64,000 nucleotides of DNA from an uncultured Bacteroidota bacterium (GTDB lineage: Bacteria > Bacteroidota > Bacteroidia > Flavobacteriales > Flavobacteriaceae), in the NCBI GenBank assembly GCA_902598525.1, contig CACKBZ010000003.1:1-64000 (forward strand). The letters are read 5' to 3'. Both the position numbers and the translations under genes were made by a program. Position 1 is the first letter of the stretch. Every line of letters starts with the position of its first letter. The notes beneath the pieces were generated by a model. That model had not been told where the DNA came from, made no database searches, and saw only the letters and a program-made list of their open reading frames with translations. This document shows positions 1-11,127 of the stretch, one piece after another.

Positions 1-132
1 AAAAAAGGTGATTTAGTAAAAGTTTTAGGTAGAGGAAAAATTGATGTTCCAGTTAATGTTACTGCCCATAAATTCTCTACCTCGGCTGAAAATTCAATAG
101 AAAAAGCTGGAGGTAAAACAACTAAAATTTAG
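1..132 (+). CDS. rplO: 50S ribosomal protein L15, C-terminal fragment (5' end outside window)
   Basis: Reads [43 protein letters not shown], directly upstream of secY as in the conserved spc operon. Confidence 0.9.
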   Translation, partial: KKGDLVKVLGRGKIDVPVNVTAHKFSTSAENSIEKAGGKTTKI

Positions 133-1485
133 ATGAATAAATTAATAGACATAATTAAAAACATATACAACATTAAAGAATTAAGAGATAGAATTCTTTT
201 TACTCTAGGTTTGTTATTGGTCTATAGATTGGGTGCACAAGTTGTTCTTCCAGGTGTTGACTCTCTTGCTTTGTCTGATCTTTCAACAAGGACTGATGGT
301 GGAGGTTTGTTAGGTATATTAAATGCATTTACTGGAGGTGCTTTTGCTAATGCATCTATATTTGCTCTTGGAATAATGCCATATATTTCAGCAGCTATTG
401 TAGTACAATTAATGGGTGTTGCACTTCCTTATCTTCAAAAGCTACAGAAAGAGGGTGAGAGTGGTAGAAAAAAAATTACTCAAATTACTAGATGGTTGAC
501 AATCTTTATATGTGTTGTCCAAGCTCCTGCATACTTATATGGACTTAGTGCACTTGGTGTTCCAGAGAGTGCATTTATTTTTGGAAGAACACCAATGTTT
601 GTCTTATCATCAATAATTATTTTAGTAACAGGTACAATTTTCGCCATGTGGCTTGGTGAAAAAATAACAGATAAAGGTATTGGAAATGGAATATCACTTT
701 TAATAACGGTAGGTATTGTTGCGACTTTGCCTCTTTCCTTTACACAAAATCTTGTTTCAAGAGTCTCAGAAAGTAACGGTGGTTTAATAATGGTAGTTAT
801 TGAGCTTGCAGTTTGGTTAGTAGTAATTTTATTATCGATACTATTGGTTATGGCTGTTAGACAAATTCCAGTTCAATATGCTAGGAGGAATTCCGTCCCT
901 GGATCTCAATCTTCAGGTATGTCTACTAGGCAGTATATACCATTAAAGCTTAATGCTTCAGGTGTTATGCCAATAATTTTTGCTCAAGCACTTATGTTTG
1001 CGCCAGCAACTATTGGAAGTGTTTTTAGTGATTCATCTGTAGGTCAATGGCTTCAAGCAAGTTTTTCCGATATATTCGGATTATGGTACAATATTTTATT
1101 TGCACTTCTAGTTATAATCTTTACATTTTTTTATACTGCAATTACAGTCCCAACTAATAAAATGTCAGATGATTTAAAAAGAAGCGGTGGATTTGTTCCT
1201 GGTATAAGACCAGGTAATGAAACATCAGAATATTTAGATTCAGTAATGTCTCATATTACTTTTCCTGGGTCTTTATATTTAGCTGTAATAGCAATTTTTC
1301 CTGCTGTAGTTGTTCAATTAATTGGTATGCAACAAGGTTGGGCGCTTTTTTATGGAGGGACATCCCTCCTAATTATGGTGGGAGTTGCTATAGATACAAT
1401 TCAACAAGTAAATGCATATCTACTCAATCATCATTATGATGGACTTATGAAATCTGGTTCAATGAGGAGTAAACCAACAATATAA
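133..1485 (+). CDS. secY: Protein translocase subunit SecY
   Basis: 450 aa multi-TM protein with SecY motifs ([24 protein letters not shown]) between rplO and infA. Confidence 0.98.
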   Translation: MNKLIDIIKNIYNIKELRDRILFTLGLLLVYRLGAQVVLPGVDSLALSDLSTRTDGGGLLGILNAFTGGAFANASIFALGIMPYISAAIVVQLMGVALPYLQKLQKEGESGRKKITQITRWLTIFICVVQAPAYLYGLSALGVPESAFIFGRTPMFVLSSIIILVTGTIFAMWLGEKITDKGIGNGISLLITVGIVATLPLSFTQNLVSRVSESNGGLIMVVIELAVWLVVILLSILLVMAVRQIPVQYARRNSVPGSQSSGMSTRQYIPLKLNASGVMPIIFAQALMFAPATIGSVFSDSSVGQWLQASFSDIFGLWYNILFALLVIIFTFFYTAITVPTNKMSDDLKRSGGFVPGIRPGNETSEYLDSVMSHITFPGSLYLAVIAIFPAVVVQLIGMQQGWALFYGGTSLLIMVGVAIDTIQQVNAYLLNHHYDGLMKSGSMRSKPTI

Positions 1486-1487
1486 AT

Positions 1488-1703
1488 ATGGCTAAACAAA
1501 AATCTATAGAACAAGAAGGAAAAATTATAGAGGCTCTCTCAAATGCAATGTTTAGAGTAGAACTCGATAATGGACATGTTGTGACTGCCCATATTTCTGG
1601 TAAGATGCGTTTGCATTACATCAAGCTCCTTCCAGGTGATAAAGTAAAGCTTGAGATGAGTCCTTATGATTTAACAAAAGCAAGAATAACATTTAGAATG
1701 TAA
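1488..1703 (+). CDS. infA: Translation initiation factor IF-1
   Basis: 71 aa; [35 protein letters not shown] is the IF-1 S1-like fold. Confidence 0.98.
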   Translation: MAKQKSIEQEGKIIEALSNAMFRVELDNGHVVTAHISGKMRLHYIKLLPGDKVKLEMSPYDLTKARITFRM

Positions 1704-1710
1704 AAATATT

Positions 1711-1827
1711 ATGAAAGTAAGAGCATCAATAAAGAAACGAAGTAGTGAATGTAAAATCGTCAGAAGAAAGGGTCGATTGTACGTTATAAATAAAAAAAAT
1801 CCAAGGTTTAAACAAAGACAAGGTTAA
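1711..1827 (+). CDS. rpmJ: 50S ribosomal protein L36
   Basis: Read by eye (too short for the ORF track): [38 protein letters not shown], between infA and rpsM. Confidence 0.96.
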   Translation: MKVRASIKKRSSECKIVRRKGRLYVINKKNPRFKQRQG

Positions 1828-1829
1828 TT

Positions 1830-2204
1830 ATGGCAAGAATTTCAGGTATAGACATACCAAAAGATAAAAGAGGAGCAATTGCTTTAACATATATATATGG
1901 AATAGGTAGAAGCCTTGCTTTAACAATTCTAGAAGAAGCTAAAGTTGACTTAAACAAAAAAGTTTCTGATTGGGATGATAAAGACATTGCCAGTATCAGA
2001 GATGTTGTTGGAAAGCTTAAAATTGAAGGAGAGTTAAGGTCAGAGACTCAACTAAACATAAAGAGATTAATGGATATTGGAAGTTTTAGGGGTATTAGAC
2101 ATAGAACAGGATTACCTTTAAGAGGACAAAGAACCAAAAATAATTCTCGTACAAGAAAAGGAAAAAGAAAAACTGTAGCTAATAAGAAAAAAGCAACTAA
2201 ATAA
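1830..2204 (+). CDS. rpsM: 30S ribosomal protein S13
   Basis: [26 protein letters not shown]...[18 protein letters not shown]. Confidence 0.99.
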   Translation: MARISGIDIPKDKRGAIALTYIYGIGRSLALTILEEAKVDLNKKVSDWDDKDIASIRDVVGKLKIEGELRSETQLNIKRLMDIGSFRGIRHRTGLPLRGQRTKNNSRTRKGKRKTVANKKKATK

Positions 2205-2206
2205 TT

Positions 2207-2590
2207 ATGGCAAAATCTAGTAGTAAAAAAAGAAAAGTAATTGTTGATTCATCAGGTGAGGCTCACATCAATGCTTCATTTAATAATATAATCATATCAA
2301 TTACCAATTTAAAAGGTGAAGTTATTTCTTGGTCTTCAGCTGGAAAAATGGGTTTTAAAGGCTCAAAAAAGAATACTCCATTTGCAGCTCAAACTGCGGC
2401 AGAGGATGCAGCTAAGATTGCCCATGATGCTGGTGTAAGAAGAATTAAAGTTCTAGTCAAAGGACCTGGAAATGGTAGAGAATCTGCGATTAGAACCCTA
2501 CATAATAATGGCTTGGAAGTTTCTGAGATTATTGATGTTACTCCAATGCCGCATAATGGGTGTAGACCACCTAAAAGAAGAAGAGTTTAA
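2207..2590 (+). CDS. rpsK: 30S ribosomal protein S11
   Basis: [27 protein letters not shown]...[12 protein letters not shown]. Confidence 0.99.
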   Translation: MAKSSSKKRKVIVDSSGEAHINASFNNIIISITNLKGEVISWSSAGKMGFKGSKKNTPFAAQTAAEDAAKIAHDAGVRRIKVLVKGPGNGRESAIRTLHNNGLEVSEIIDVTPMPHNGCRPPKRRRV

Positions 2591-2604
2591 TTAATAGAAT
2601 TTAA

Positions 2605-3210
2605 ATGGCAAGATATACAGGACCAAAAACAAAAATCTCAAGAAAGTTCGGTGAACCATTATTTGGTGAAGACCGCTCACTAGAGAAAAAAAATTACCCA
2701 CCCGGGCAACATGGTAATACAAAGAGGAGAGCTAAAAAGTCAGAATATGCTATTCAGTTAATGGAAAAGCAAAAGGCCAAGTATACCTATGGTATCCTAG
2801 AAAAGCAGTTTAGGAATATATATGACAAAGCTAATAGAGGAAAAGGTATTACTGGTGAATTGCTTTTGCAGTTATGTGAATCTAGACTTGATAATGTTGT
2901 CTACAGAATGGGAATATCAAACACCAGGGATGGTGCTAGACAATTAGTATCTCATAAACATATACTTGTTAACGGATCTATTGTTAATATCCCATCCTAT
3001 ACTCTAAGACCTGGCGATAAAATTTCTATAAGAGAAAAATCCAAGTCTTTAAAATCAATTGAAAGTTCTCTAAGAGAGAATTTATCTGAATATGAATGGA
3101 TAAAATTTAATAGAGAACGTTTAGAGGGAGAATTTGTCTCTTTACCTGAAAGAGAACAAATCCCAGAAAATATAAAAGAACAACTAATTGTAGAATTATA
3201 CTCAAAATAA
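2605..3210 (+). CDS. rpsD: 30S ribosomal protein S4
   Basis: [21 protein letters not shown]... S4 with S4-domain [10 protein letters not shown]. Confidence 0.99.
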   Translation: MARYTGPKTKISRKFGEPLFGEDRSLEKKNYPPGQHGNTKRRAKKSEYAIQLMEKQKAKYTYGILEKQFRNIYDKANRGKGITGELLLQLCESRLDNVVYRMGISNTRDGARQLVSHKHILVNGSIVNIPSYTLRPGDKISIREKSKSLKSIESSLRENLSEYEWIKFNRERLEGEFVSLPEREQIPENIKEQLIVELYSK

Positions 3211-3216
3211 AAAAAT

Positions 3217-4209
3217 ATGGCAATTTTAAACTTTCAAAAACCAGATAAGGTTATCATGATTGACTCAACAGAGTCACATGGTAAATTCGAATTTAGACCT
3301 TTAGAACCAGGATATGGTTTAACTATTGGTAACGCACTTAGAAGAGTATTATTATCTTCTTTGGAGGGTCATGCTTTTACATCCGTAAAAATTGATGGTG
3401 TAGATCATGAATTTTCTACTATTAAAGGTGTTGTTGAAGATGTAACTGAAATCATCTTAAATATAAAGCAGATTAGACTAAAAAGACAAATTGATGATAT
3501 AGATAATGAAACTATCAATGTTATTGTTGGTAACCAGAAGGTTTTCAAAGCTTCAGATCTTCAGAAGTTTATTTCAGGTTTCCAAATTCTTAATCCTGAT
3601 CTTGTTATATGTAATTTAGAGAAAGATGTAAAGTTAAGTATTGAATTAAATATTGAGAAGGGAAGAGGGTATGTCCCAGCTGAAGAAAATAAAAAGTATA
3701 ATGAATCAGTTGGAGTAATTGCTATCGACTCAATATTTACTCCTATAAAGAACGTTAAGTATGACATAGAAAATTACAGGGTTGAACAAAAGACTGATTA
3801 TGAAAAACTTATCCTTGAAATTATTACAGATGGATCGATACACCCTAAAGATGCTCTAACTGAAGCTGCAAAAATTCTTATTCATCACTTTATGTTATTC
3901 TCAGATGAATTAATTACTCTTGAAGCTGATGAAATCGCACAATCTGAAACTTATGATGAGGAATCTCTTCATATGAGACAGTTGCTCAAAACTAAACTTA
4001 TTGATATGGATTTATCTGTTAGAGCACTAAACTGTTTAAAGGCTGCAGAAGTTGATACACTGGGAGATCTTGTATCTTTTAATAAAAATGATTTAATGAA
4101 GTTTAGAAACTTTGGTAGAAAATCTTTGACAGAGCTTGAGGAATTAGTTATTCTTAAAGGTCTATCATTTGGTATGGATCTTACTAAATATAAATTAGAT
4201 AAAGATTAA
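3217..4209 (+). CDS. rpoA: DNA-directed RNA polymerase subunit alpha
   Basis: [23 protein letters not shown] and alpha-[20 protein letters not shown]. Confidence 0.99.
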   Translation: MAILNFQKPDKVIMIDSTESHGKFEFRPLEPGYGLTIGNALRRVLLSSLEGHAFTSVKIDGVDHEFSTIKGVVEDVTEIILNIKQIRLKRQIDDIDNETINVIVGNQKVFKASDLQKFISGFQILNPDLVICNLEKDVKLSIELNIEKGRGYVPAEENKKYNESVGVIAIDSIFTPIKNVKYDIENYRVEQKTDYEKLILEIITDGSIHPKDALTEAAKILIHHFMLFSDELITLEADEIAQSETYDEESLHMRQLLKTKLIDMDLSVRALNCLKAAEVDTLGDLVSFNKNDLMKFRNFGRKSLTELEELVILKGLSFGMDLTKYKLDKD

Positions 4210-4212
4210 ATA

Positions 4213-4650
4213 ATGAAACACGGCAAAAAAATAATTAAACTTGGTAGGAAATCAGCTCATAGAAAAGCCATGCTTGCTAATATGGCTGTATCGTTAATTG
4301 AACATAAGAGAATTACTACTACCTCAACCAAGGCTAAAGCTTTAAAAATTTTTATCGAACCCTTAATTACCAAATCAAAAGATGATAATACACACAATAG
4401 AAGAATATGCTTTAGCAAATTGAGAAATAAGAATGGTGTTAAAATCTTATTTGATGAGATATCAACTAAGGTTGCTAACAGACCTGGTGGTTATACCAGA
4501 ATAATTAAATTAGGCAACAGAATGGGAGACAATGCCTCAATGGCTATGATTGAACTTGTCGATTTTAATAGTCTTTATAATTCAAAACCAGTGCAGGAAT
4601 CTTCAAAAGAATTATCCGATGATTCTAAAGAAGAAACTAAGTCAAATTAA
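4213..4650 (+). CDS. rplQ: 50S ribosomal protein L17 with acidic/serine-rich C-terminal tail
   Basis: [34 protein letters not shown]; tail [21 protein letters not shown]. Confidence 0.98.
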   Translation: MKHGKKIIKLGRKSAHRKAMLANMAVSLIEHKRITTTSTKAKALKIFIEPLITKSKDDNTHNRRICFSKLRNKNGVKILFDEISTKVANRPGGYTRIIKLGNRMGDNASMAMIELVDFNSLYNSKPVQESSKELSDDSKEETKSN

Positions 4651-4671
4651 CACTAAAAAAAGTAATTAACA

Positions 4672-4705
4672 AAAGGACATATGTGTTTTCATATGTCCTT
4701 TTTTT
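4672..4705 (+). terminator. Intrinsic terminator downstream of rplQ
   Basis: AAAGGACATATG-TGTTTT-CATATGTCCTTT 12-bp perfect inverted repeat followed by T tract. Confidence 0.9.
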
Positions 4706-4725
4706 ATGTAATTTTACTTTCCGAA

Positions 4726-5820
4726 ATGACTTATAAAAAAAGGAAAAAAGGACTTGTACTGTTAGCTGATGGTACGGTTTTCTATGGTCGTTCTGCGGGA
4801 ATTAATGGTACTTCTTTTGGCGAAATCTGCTTTAATACAGGTGTAACAGGATATCAAGAGATTTTTACTGACCCTTCTTATTTTGGTCAAATTATGGTTA
4901 CTACAACATCTCATATCGGTAATTACGGTATTAAGATGAATGAGTCACAGTCACAGAAAATATATATAAGTGGACTAATATGTAAAAACTTTAGTTATGT
5001 AAATTCCAGACACAACTCTAAATCAATAAAAAAGTGGTTTGATTCAAATAATCTGGTAACTGTATGTGATGTTGATACCAGAGCTCTTGTGAGATATATA
5101 AGAGATAATGGGGCAATGAATGCAGCAATTACAACAGAGATAGATAAGATATCCGAAATAAAGAAAAAGCTTAATAGATTTCCGAAAATGGATGGCCTTG
5201 AGTTAGCATCCAAAGTCTCTACAAAACACCCTTATGAAATAGGTGATAAAAATTCAAAAAAAAGATTAGCAGTAATTGATTTAGGTATAAAAAAAAATAT
5301 ACTTGATAATTTTGTTAAAAGAGATTTATATATTAAAGTTTTTCCCTTTGACACAGATCTTGATGAAATGCTAAATTTCAAGCCTAACGGATTTTTTCTC
5401 TCTAATGGTCCTGGTGATCCAAAACCTTTAAAAAAGGTAATTCAAACAACTAGAGAAATTCTTCAGAAAAATTATCCATTATTTGGAATCTGTCTTGGCC
5501 ATCAAGTAATTGCTTTAGCAAACGATATAAAAACATATAAAATGTTCAATGGACATAGGGGAATAAATCATCCTGTTCTAAATATCAATACAGGTAGGGG
5601 AGAGATTACTTCTCAAAATCATGGTTTCGCTGTTGATTATGAAACAGCTATTGCTAATAAATCTGTTAAAATCTCACACAAGCATTTGAATGATGAGACT
5701 GTTGCTGGTCTTGAAATAAAATCTAAGAATTGTTTTTCTGTTCAGTATCACCCCGAGGCAGGTCCTGGTCCTAACGATGGAAACTATTTATTCGATCAAT
5801 TTTTATCCAAATTAAATTAA
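4726..5820 (+). CDS. carA: Carbamoyl-phosphate synthase small subunit
   Basis: KGLVLLADGTVFYGRSAG..., GATase motif PLFGICLGHQ. Start moved from ORF-track 4681 (inside terminator) to ATG 4726 (MTYKKRKKGLVL). Confidence 0.97.
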   Translation: MTYKKRKKGLVLLADGTVFYGRSAGINGTSFGEICFNTGVTGYQEIFTDPSYFGQIMVTTTSHIGNYGIKMNESQSQKIYISGLICKNFSYVNSRHNSKSIKKWFDSNNLVTVCDVDTRALVRYIRDNGAMNAAITTEIDKISEIKKKLNRFPKMDGLELASKVSTKHPYEIGDKNSKKRLAVIDLGIKKNILDNFVKRDLYIKVFPFDTDLDEMLNFKPNGFFLSNGPGDPKPLKKVIQTTREILQKNYPLFGICLGHQVIALANDIKTYKMFNGHRGINHPVLNINTGRGEITSQNHGFAVDYETAIANKSVKISHKHLNDETVAGLEIKSKNCFSVQYHPEAGPGPNDGNYLFDQFLSKLN

Positions 5821-5823
5821 CTA

Positions 5824-7119
5824 ATGACTAAAATAAAAAGTATAGTAGCAAGACAAATCTTTGACTCTAGAGGAAACCCCACAGTTGAAACTGATGTAAT
5901 CACCACAAATAATGTAATAGGTAGAGCCGCTGTGCCATCTGGTGCCTCAACAGGTGTGCACGAGTCTGTGGAATTAAGAGACAATCATTCAACTTACATG
6001 GGTAAATCTGTTTTTAATGCTGTAAAAAATGTAAATGAACTTATTTCAAAAGAACTAAATAACTTATCTATTTTTGATCAAGAGCTAATTGATGAAAAAA
6101 TGATTAATCTAGATGGTACTAATAATAAGTCAAAACTTGGTGCAAATGCAATTCTTTCTGTCTCTTTGGCTGTTTCCAAGGCAGCTGCAAATGAAAAAAA
6201 TATCTCACTATATAAATATTTGGGCACTTCTGTGTCAAATGTTTTACCTGTGCCGCTAATGAATATAATTAATGGTGGGAGCCATTCTGACTCACCAATT
6301 TCATTTCAAGAATTCATGATTGTTCCAATTGGAGCAAAGAGTTTTACTAATGCTTTACAGATAGGTAATGAGGTTTTTCATAATTTAAAATCTATACTTA
6401 AATCTAGAGGTCTTTCAACTGCTGTGGGTGATGAGGGTGGATTTGCTCCAGAGTTAAAAGGTACGGAGGATGCCATAAATACAATTATTGAAGCTGTAAA
6501 TAAAGCGGGATATGAAATGAAAAAAGATGTAATGCTAGCATTAGATTGCGCTTCATCTGAGTTTTATAAAGATGGGTATTATGATTATTCAATATTTGAA
6601 AAAGATAATCTTACAAAATTAAATTCAAATGAACAAGTTGATTTTTTAGTTGATTTATGTGAAAAGTATCCAATAATTTCAATCGAGGATGGTATGGATG
6701 AGAATGATTGGGAGGGATGGAAACTTCTAACAGAAAAGATTGGAGATAAGGTTCAGCTTGTAGGTGATGATCTTTTTGTAACTGATATAAAGAGATTATC
6801 TAAAGGAATAAACGAAAATATTGGCAATTCTATTTTAATTAAATTTAATCAGGTTGGTTCTCTTTCTGAAACTATATCCTCAATAAATTTAGCTACTAAA
6901 AATAATTTTACATCTGTTATTTCTCATAGATCTGGTGAGACAGAGGATTCTACAATTGCAGATCTCTGTGTAGCTTTTAATACTGGGCAGATTAAAACTG
7001 GATCAATGTCTAGGAGTGATAGGATGTCAAAATATAACCAACTATTAAGGATTGAAGAAGAGCTCGGAGATAATGCTAAATTTCTTGGTAAAGATGCATT
7101 TAATGTAAACCTTTCCTAA
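5824..7119 (+). CDS. eno: Enolase
   Basis: [32 protein letters not shown]. Confidence 0.99.
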   Translation: MTKIKSIVARQIFDSRGNPTVETDVITTNNVIGRAAVPSGASTGVHESVELRDNHSTYMGKSVFNAVKNVNELISKELNNLSIFDQELIDEKMINLDGTNNKSKLGANAILSVSLAVSKAAANEKNISLYKYLGTSVSNVLPVPLMNIINGGSHSDSPISFQEFMIVPIGAKSFTNALQIGNEVFHNLKSILKSRGLSTAVGDEGGFAPELKGTEDAINTIIEAVNKAGYEMKKDVMLALDCASSEFYKDGYYDYSIFEKDNLTKLNSNEQVDFLVDLCEKYPIISIEDGMDENDWEGWKLLTEKIGDKVQLVGDDLFVTDIKRLSKGINENIGNSILIKFNQVGSLSETISSINLATKNNFTSVISHRSGETEDSTIADLCVAFNTGQIKTGSMSRSDRMSKYNQLLRIEEELGDNAKFLGKDAFNVNLS

Positions 7120-7159
7120 TTTAAATTTTAATTAATTTTTTTCTTAACCCCAGGTAAAT

Positions 7160-7167
7160 TAAATTTG
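7160..7167 (+). promoter_or_regulatory. Putative Bacteroidota -7 box (TAnnTTTG) upstream of gltA
   Basis: TAAATTTG 16 nt before the gltA ATG; matches the Bacteroidota sigma consensus. Confidence 0.5.
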
Positions 7168-7182
7168 TAGAAATACCTAAGG

Positions 7183-8478
7183 ATGGGAAAATCTGCAAAA
7201 ATTGAATTTAATGGAAAATCTTTTACTTTCCCTGTAATAACTGGTTCTGAAAATGAGGAAGCTATTGATATAAATCAGCTAAGATCTGAAACAGGTCTTA
7301 TTACCTATGATCCAGGATATAAAAATACAGGTCATTGTATAAGTGAAATAACATATCTTGATGGAGAAAACGGTGTACTTAGATATAGAGGTTACTCAGT
7401 TGATGAATTATGTAAAAAGAAGTCTTTCTTAGAAGTTGTCTATCTTTTAATTTATGGTGATTTACCAACTAAAACAAACCTTCAAAAGCTTCAAGCTGAT
7501 ATCAGGGAGGAAGCTTTGGTAGATGAGGATTTAAAACAAATTTTTAAAAGCTTTCCCAAATCTGCTCATCCTATGGGAGTGTTATCATCTTTAACATCTG
7601 CATTAATTGCATTCAACCCACTTAACGAAACAAAAATTTCACTAAAGGATAAAGAAGGTACAACTGAAGAAGATAAAATGTATTTATCCACTGTAAGACT
7701 TCTTGCTAAATTTCCAATTATGTCCTCATGGACCCTAAGAAAGCTTAAAGGACTCCCTTTGAACTATAGTAACAATAACCTTGAGTATACAGAAAATATT
7801 GCATATATGATGTTTGCAAAGCCAAATCAGGATTATAATCAAAATGATATTATTGTAAATGCCTTAAATACTCTTTTGATACTTCATGCTGATCATGAGC
7901 AAAATTGTTCAACTTCAACTGTTAGAATTGTTGGTTCTTCATATGCTGGTTTATACGCATCAATATCTGCAGGTATTTCTGCTCTTTGGGGAAGACTTCA
8001 TGGAGGAGCTAATCAGGCAGTAATAGAAATGTTAGAATTAATTAAAAATGATGGTTCTGATATTGAAAAATATATAAATAAAGCAAAAGATAAATCTGAT
8101 CCGTTTAGACTTATGGGATTTGGTCATAGAGTATATAAAAACTTTGATCCAAGAGCTAAAATAATTAAAGAAGCTGCTGATCAGGTACTTAATGATCTAG
8201 GTATTGAAGACCCAATTCTTGAAATTGCAAAATCAATTGAAGAAAAGGCCTTAAATGATGAATATTTCATTGAAAAGAAGTTATATCCTAATGTAGATTT
8301 CTACTCTGGAATTATATATAGGGCTTTAGGTATCCCTACTGAAATGTTTACCGTAATGTTTGCATTAGGAAGAATACCTGGCTGGATTGCACAATGGAAG
8401 GAGATGAGAGACTCAAAAAATCCAATTGGAAGACCAAGGCAGATATATAATGGTCCAACACATAGATCAATTTCATAG
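7183..8478 (+). CDS. gltA: Citrate synthase
   Basis: LHADHEQNCSTSTVR, GRLHGGANQAV, GFGHRVYKNFDPRAK. Confidence 0.98.
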   Translation: MGKSAKIEFNGKSFTFPVITGSENEEAIDINQLRSETGLITYDPGYKNTGHCISEITYLDGENGVLRYRGYSVDELCKKKSFLEVVYLLIYGDLPTKTNLQKLQADIREEALVDEDLKQIFKSFPKSAHPMGVLSSLTSALIAFNPLNETKISLKDKEGTTEEDKMYLSTVRLLAKFPIMSSWTLRKLKGLPLNYSNNNLEYTENIAYMMFAKPNQDYNQNDIIVNALNTLLILHADHEQNCSTSTVRIVGSSYAGLYASISAGISALWGRLHGGANQAVIEMLELIKNDGSDIEKYINKAKDKSDPFRLMGFGHRVYKNFDPRAKIIKEAADQVLNDLGIEDPILEIAKSIEEKALNDEYFIEKKLYPNVDFYSGIIYRALGIPTEMFTVMFALGRIPGWIAQWKEMRDSKNPIGRPRQIYNGPTHRSIS

Positions 8479-8483
8479 GCTCA

Positions 8484-10256
8484 ATGGATATCAAATCAGA
8501 TATTTCAATTTTAGTTTCAAGTTTTTTAGAAAAAAATTTTAATCTCATAACAGATGATATTGAGATTCAGAATACAAAGAAAGAATTCACAGGCGACTTA
8601 ACTGTTGTTCTTTTCCCTTTTTATAAACTTATTGAAAAGAATCAAATTTCATCATTTGCAAAAGATCTTGGAGGAAATTTAGTAAGTAAATCGGAAAAAA
8701 TTGACTCATTTAATATAGTTGGTGGTTTTTTGAATCTTATTGTTTCTGACAAATTTTATCTAGACTTCATAAATTCTATTAAAGATGATATTAATTATGG
8801 AAAGTCAAAAACAGTGGAAGAAACTTTTATTATTGAATTTTCATCTCCAAACACAAACAAACCACTGCACTTAGGACATATAAGAAATAATCTTTTAGGG
8901 TATTCTGTTTCAAAAATACTTGAGGCAAATGGAAAAAATGTAAAAAAAGTTCAAATTATCAATGATAGAGGTATACATATATGTAAGTCAATGGTAGCTT
9001 GGAAACAATATGGTGAGGGTAAAACTCCTGAATCAGAAAATATAAAAGGAGATAAATTTGTAGGTGAATATTATATACTATTTAATAAAATACATAATGA
9101 ACAAAAAAAACAACTTATAGATACTGGTGAGGATAAAGATAAAGCAGAAGAGAATACTCAGATTATGCTAGATGCTAAACATGAGTTGAAAAATTGGGAA
9201 AAAAATGATAAAGAAACTCTGAAAGTATGGAAAATGATGAATGAATGGGTATATGAAGGCTTTGAGAGTACATACAATTTATTAGGAGTTTCTTTCGATA
9301 AAAACTACTATGAAAGTCAGACATATCTGTTAGGAAAAGATATAATTAAAGATGGCTTAAATAATAATATATTTTATAAAAAAGATGATTCATCTGTCTG
9401 GATAGACCTTGATGATGAAGGACTTGATAAAAAACTTCTATTAAGGTCTGACGGAACATCTGTATATATGACACAAGACCTTGGAACTGCAGTTCAAAGA
9501 ATTTCTGACAATGAAAATGTTAAGGGAATGATTTATACGGTGGGAAATGAACAAGATTACCACTTTAATGTTTTATTTAAAATTTTAAAAAAGCTTGGCT
9601 ACGATTGGGCCAGCTATCTATCTCACTTAAGTTATGGAATGGTAGATTTACCGTCTGGAAAAATGAAAAGCAGAGAAGGAACTGTTGTTGATGCAGATGA
9701 TTTAATATTTGAATTAATTCAAAATGTTAAAGAAACGACAGAGAATCTTGATAAATTTAAATCAAATAAAGATGCTCTAGACTATGAGGATTACAAAAGC
9801 ATTGCCCTTGGGGCATTAAAATATTATATACTTAAAGTAGACCCAAAAAAAAATATCCTTTTTAATCCCAATGAGTCTATTGATTTGAATGGCAATACTG
9901 GTCCTTTTATACAGTATGCATATGTTAGGATACAGTCAATCATAAAAAAGTATAATAATGAAATTTTAATTAATAACTCATACTCTTTGAATGAGAAAGA
10001 AAAAGAGGTTATAAAGATAATATATGATTTACCAATCGTTATAAAAAACTCATGTAACGAACTATCTCCTGCACTAATTGCAAATTATTTATATGATCTT
10101 GTTAAAAGCTACAACTCTTTATATCAAAATTTTAATATTCTAAATTCTGAATCTAAAGAATCAACATCAGTAAGACTTTTAATTTCTTTAAAGACAAGAG
10201 ATATAATTAAGCTATGTTCAGAGCTCCTGGGTATAGATCTTCCAAATAAAATGTAA
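8484..10256 (+). CDS. argS: Arginyl-tRNA synthetase
   Basis: Class I HIGH-like motif SSPNTNKPLHLGHIRNNLLG; C-terminal ArgRS anticodon-binding domain. Confidence 0.98.
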   Translation: MDIKSDISILVSSFLEKNFNLITDDIEIQNTKKEFTGDLTVVLFPFYKLIEKNQISSFAKDLGGNLVSKSEKIDSFNIVGGFLNLIVSDKFYLDFINSIKDDINYGKSKTVEETFIIEFSSPNTNKPLHLGHIRNNLLGYSVSKILEANGKNVKKVQIINDRGIHICKSMVAWKQYGEGKTPESENIKGDKFVGEYYILFNKIHNEQKKQLIDTGEDKDKAEENTQIMLDAKHELKNWEKNDKETLKVWKMMNEWVYEGFESTYNLLGVSFDKNYYESQTYLLGKDIIKDGLNNNIFYKKDDSSVWIDLDDEGLDKKLLLRSDGTSVYMTQDLGTAVQRISDNENVKGMIYTVGNEQDYHFNVLFKILKKLGYDWASYLSHLSYGMVDLPSGKMKSREGTVVDADDLIFELIQNVKETTENLDKFKSNKDALDYEDYKSIALGALKYYILKVDPKKNILFNPNESIDLNGNTGPFIQYAYVRIQSIIKKYNNEILINNSYSLNEKEKEVIKIIYDLPIVIKNSCNELSPALIANYLYDLVKSYNSLYQNFNILNSESKESTSVRLLISLKTRDIIKLCSELLGIDLPNKM

Positions 10257-10260
10257 AAAA

Positions 10261-10290
10261 AAAGTCGCCCTAAGGCGACTTTAATTTCAT
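10261..10290. terminator. Intrinsic, probably bidirectional terminator between convergent argS and proteorhodopsin
   Basis: AAAGTCGCC-CTAA-GGCGACTTT perfect hairpin flanked by A tract on one side and T on the other. Confidence 0.85.
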
Positions 10291-10301
10291 TTGAGTGTAA
10301 A

Positions 10302-11018
10302 TTACTTAGATACAGCTAGGTTGTATACAACAAGACCGAAACCGATTTTGTTAATAGCATCACCGACGTTGTATATAACATCCATTTGACCTGCAAGGCC
10401 ACTAAAGATACCACTATACCAACCTTCAGTTCCTGCCATATATCCGATAGGATAAATAGCCCAACCTATAAGTACGAATTTACATAGCATTTTATGCGCA
10501 CTCTCAACATTTCCACCAGCCGACTTAGCTAGTTTAGCTGCATTACCCATGAATATTTCATGAACAATTGCAAAATATGCTAGACCTGAAACTAGACCCC
10601 ATAATTGAGCATTTAATCCCATGATCCCTGCTTCACCGAAGTATCCGGTAACAAGCATTACAGTTGAAAGGAGAATAAGCTTCCATAACATGCCTTTAGT
10701 AGCACCTGATGGTTTTAAAATTAGATAAAACTCTACACACATTAGTGGTACAGTTAAGATCCAATCTACGTACCTGTAAGCAGTAGTTATAGACCCTTCA
10801 GCTGCAGCTTCTCTCATATAATAGTAGTGAAGAGCTGCGATACCAGTAATTAAAGCCGAAACTAGCATTGAAGTCTTCCACTTATCAGCTACTAAATTCA
10901 TAGCATTGAAAAAGAATAGGGTAGATGCTAACATTGCAGCAAATCCAATCCAAAAAGTGAAATCAGTCAAGCTTAAATCAGTGTTTAAAACTGGTAAAAT
11001 ACTTAATAAATTTTCCAT
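10302..11018 (-). CDS. Proteorhodopsin (light-driven proton pump type; green-tuned by Met at eBAC position 105)
   Basis: 7-TM microbial rhodopsin; RYVDWILTVPLMCVEFYLIL gives the D-T-E motif (D85,T89,E96 here), ALHYYYMREA histidine, retinal lysine K224 in DAINKIGFG. Confidence 0.98.
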   Translation of the reverse strand: MENLLSILPVLNTDLSLTDFTFWIGFAAMLASTLFFFNAMNLVADKWKTSMLVSALITGIAALHYYYMREAAAEGSITTAYRYVDWILTVPLMCVEFYLILKPSGATKGMLWKLILLSTVMLVTGYFGEAGIMGLNAQLWGLVSGLAYFAIVHEIFMGNAAKLAKSAGGNVESAHKMLCKFVLIGWAIYPIGYMAGTEGWYSGIFSGLAGQMDVIYNVGDAINKIGFGLVVYNLAVSK

Positions 11019-11127
11019 AATTAAATTAATTATTGTTTATAGAAAAGTAAATTAAATAAAATAATGCAATAAAAAAACATAATTTGAAAAAAAATCATAT
11101 CTTTTTTTATGAAAAATTCATTGAAAT

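Noticed and set aside
10302-11018. Sodium-pumping or halorhodopsin-type rhodopsin, both known in marine flavobacteria
   Set aside because: The motif is DTE, not NDQ or NTQ/TSA.
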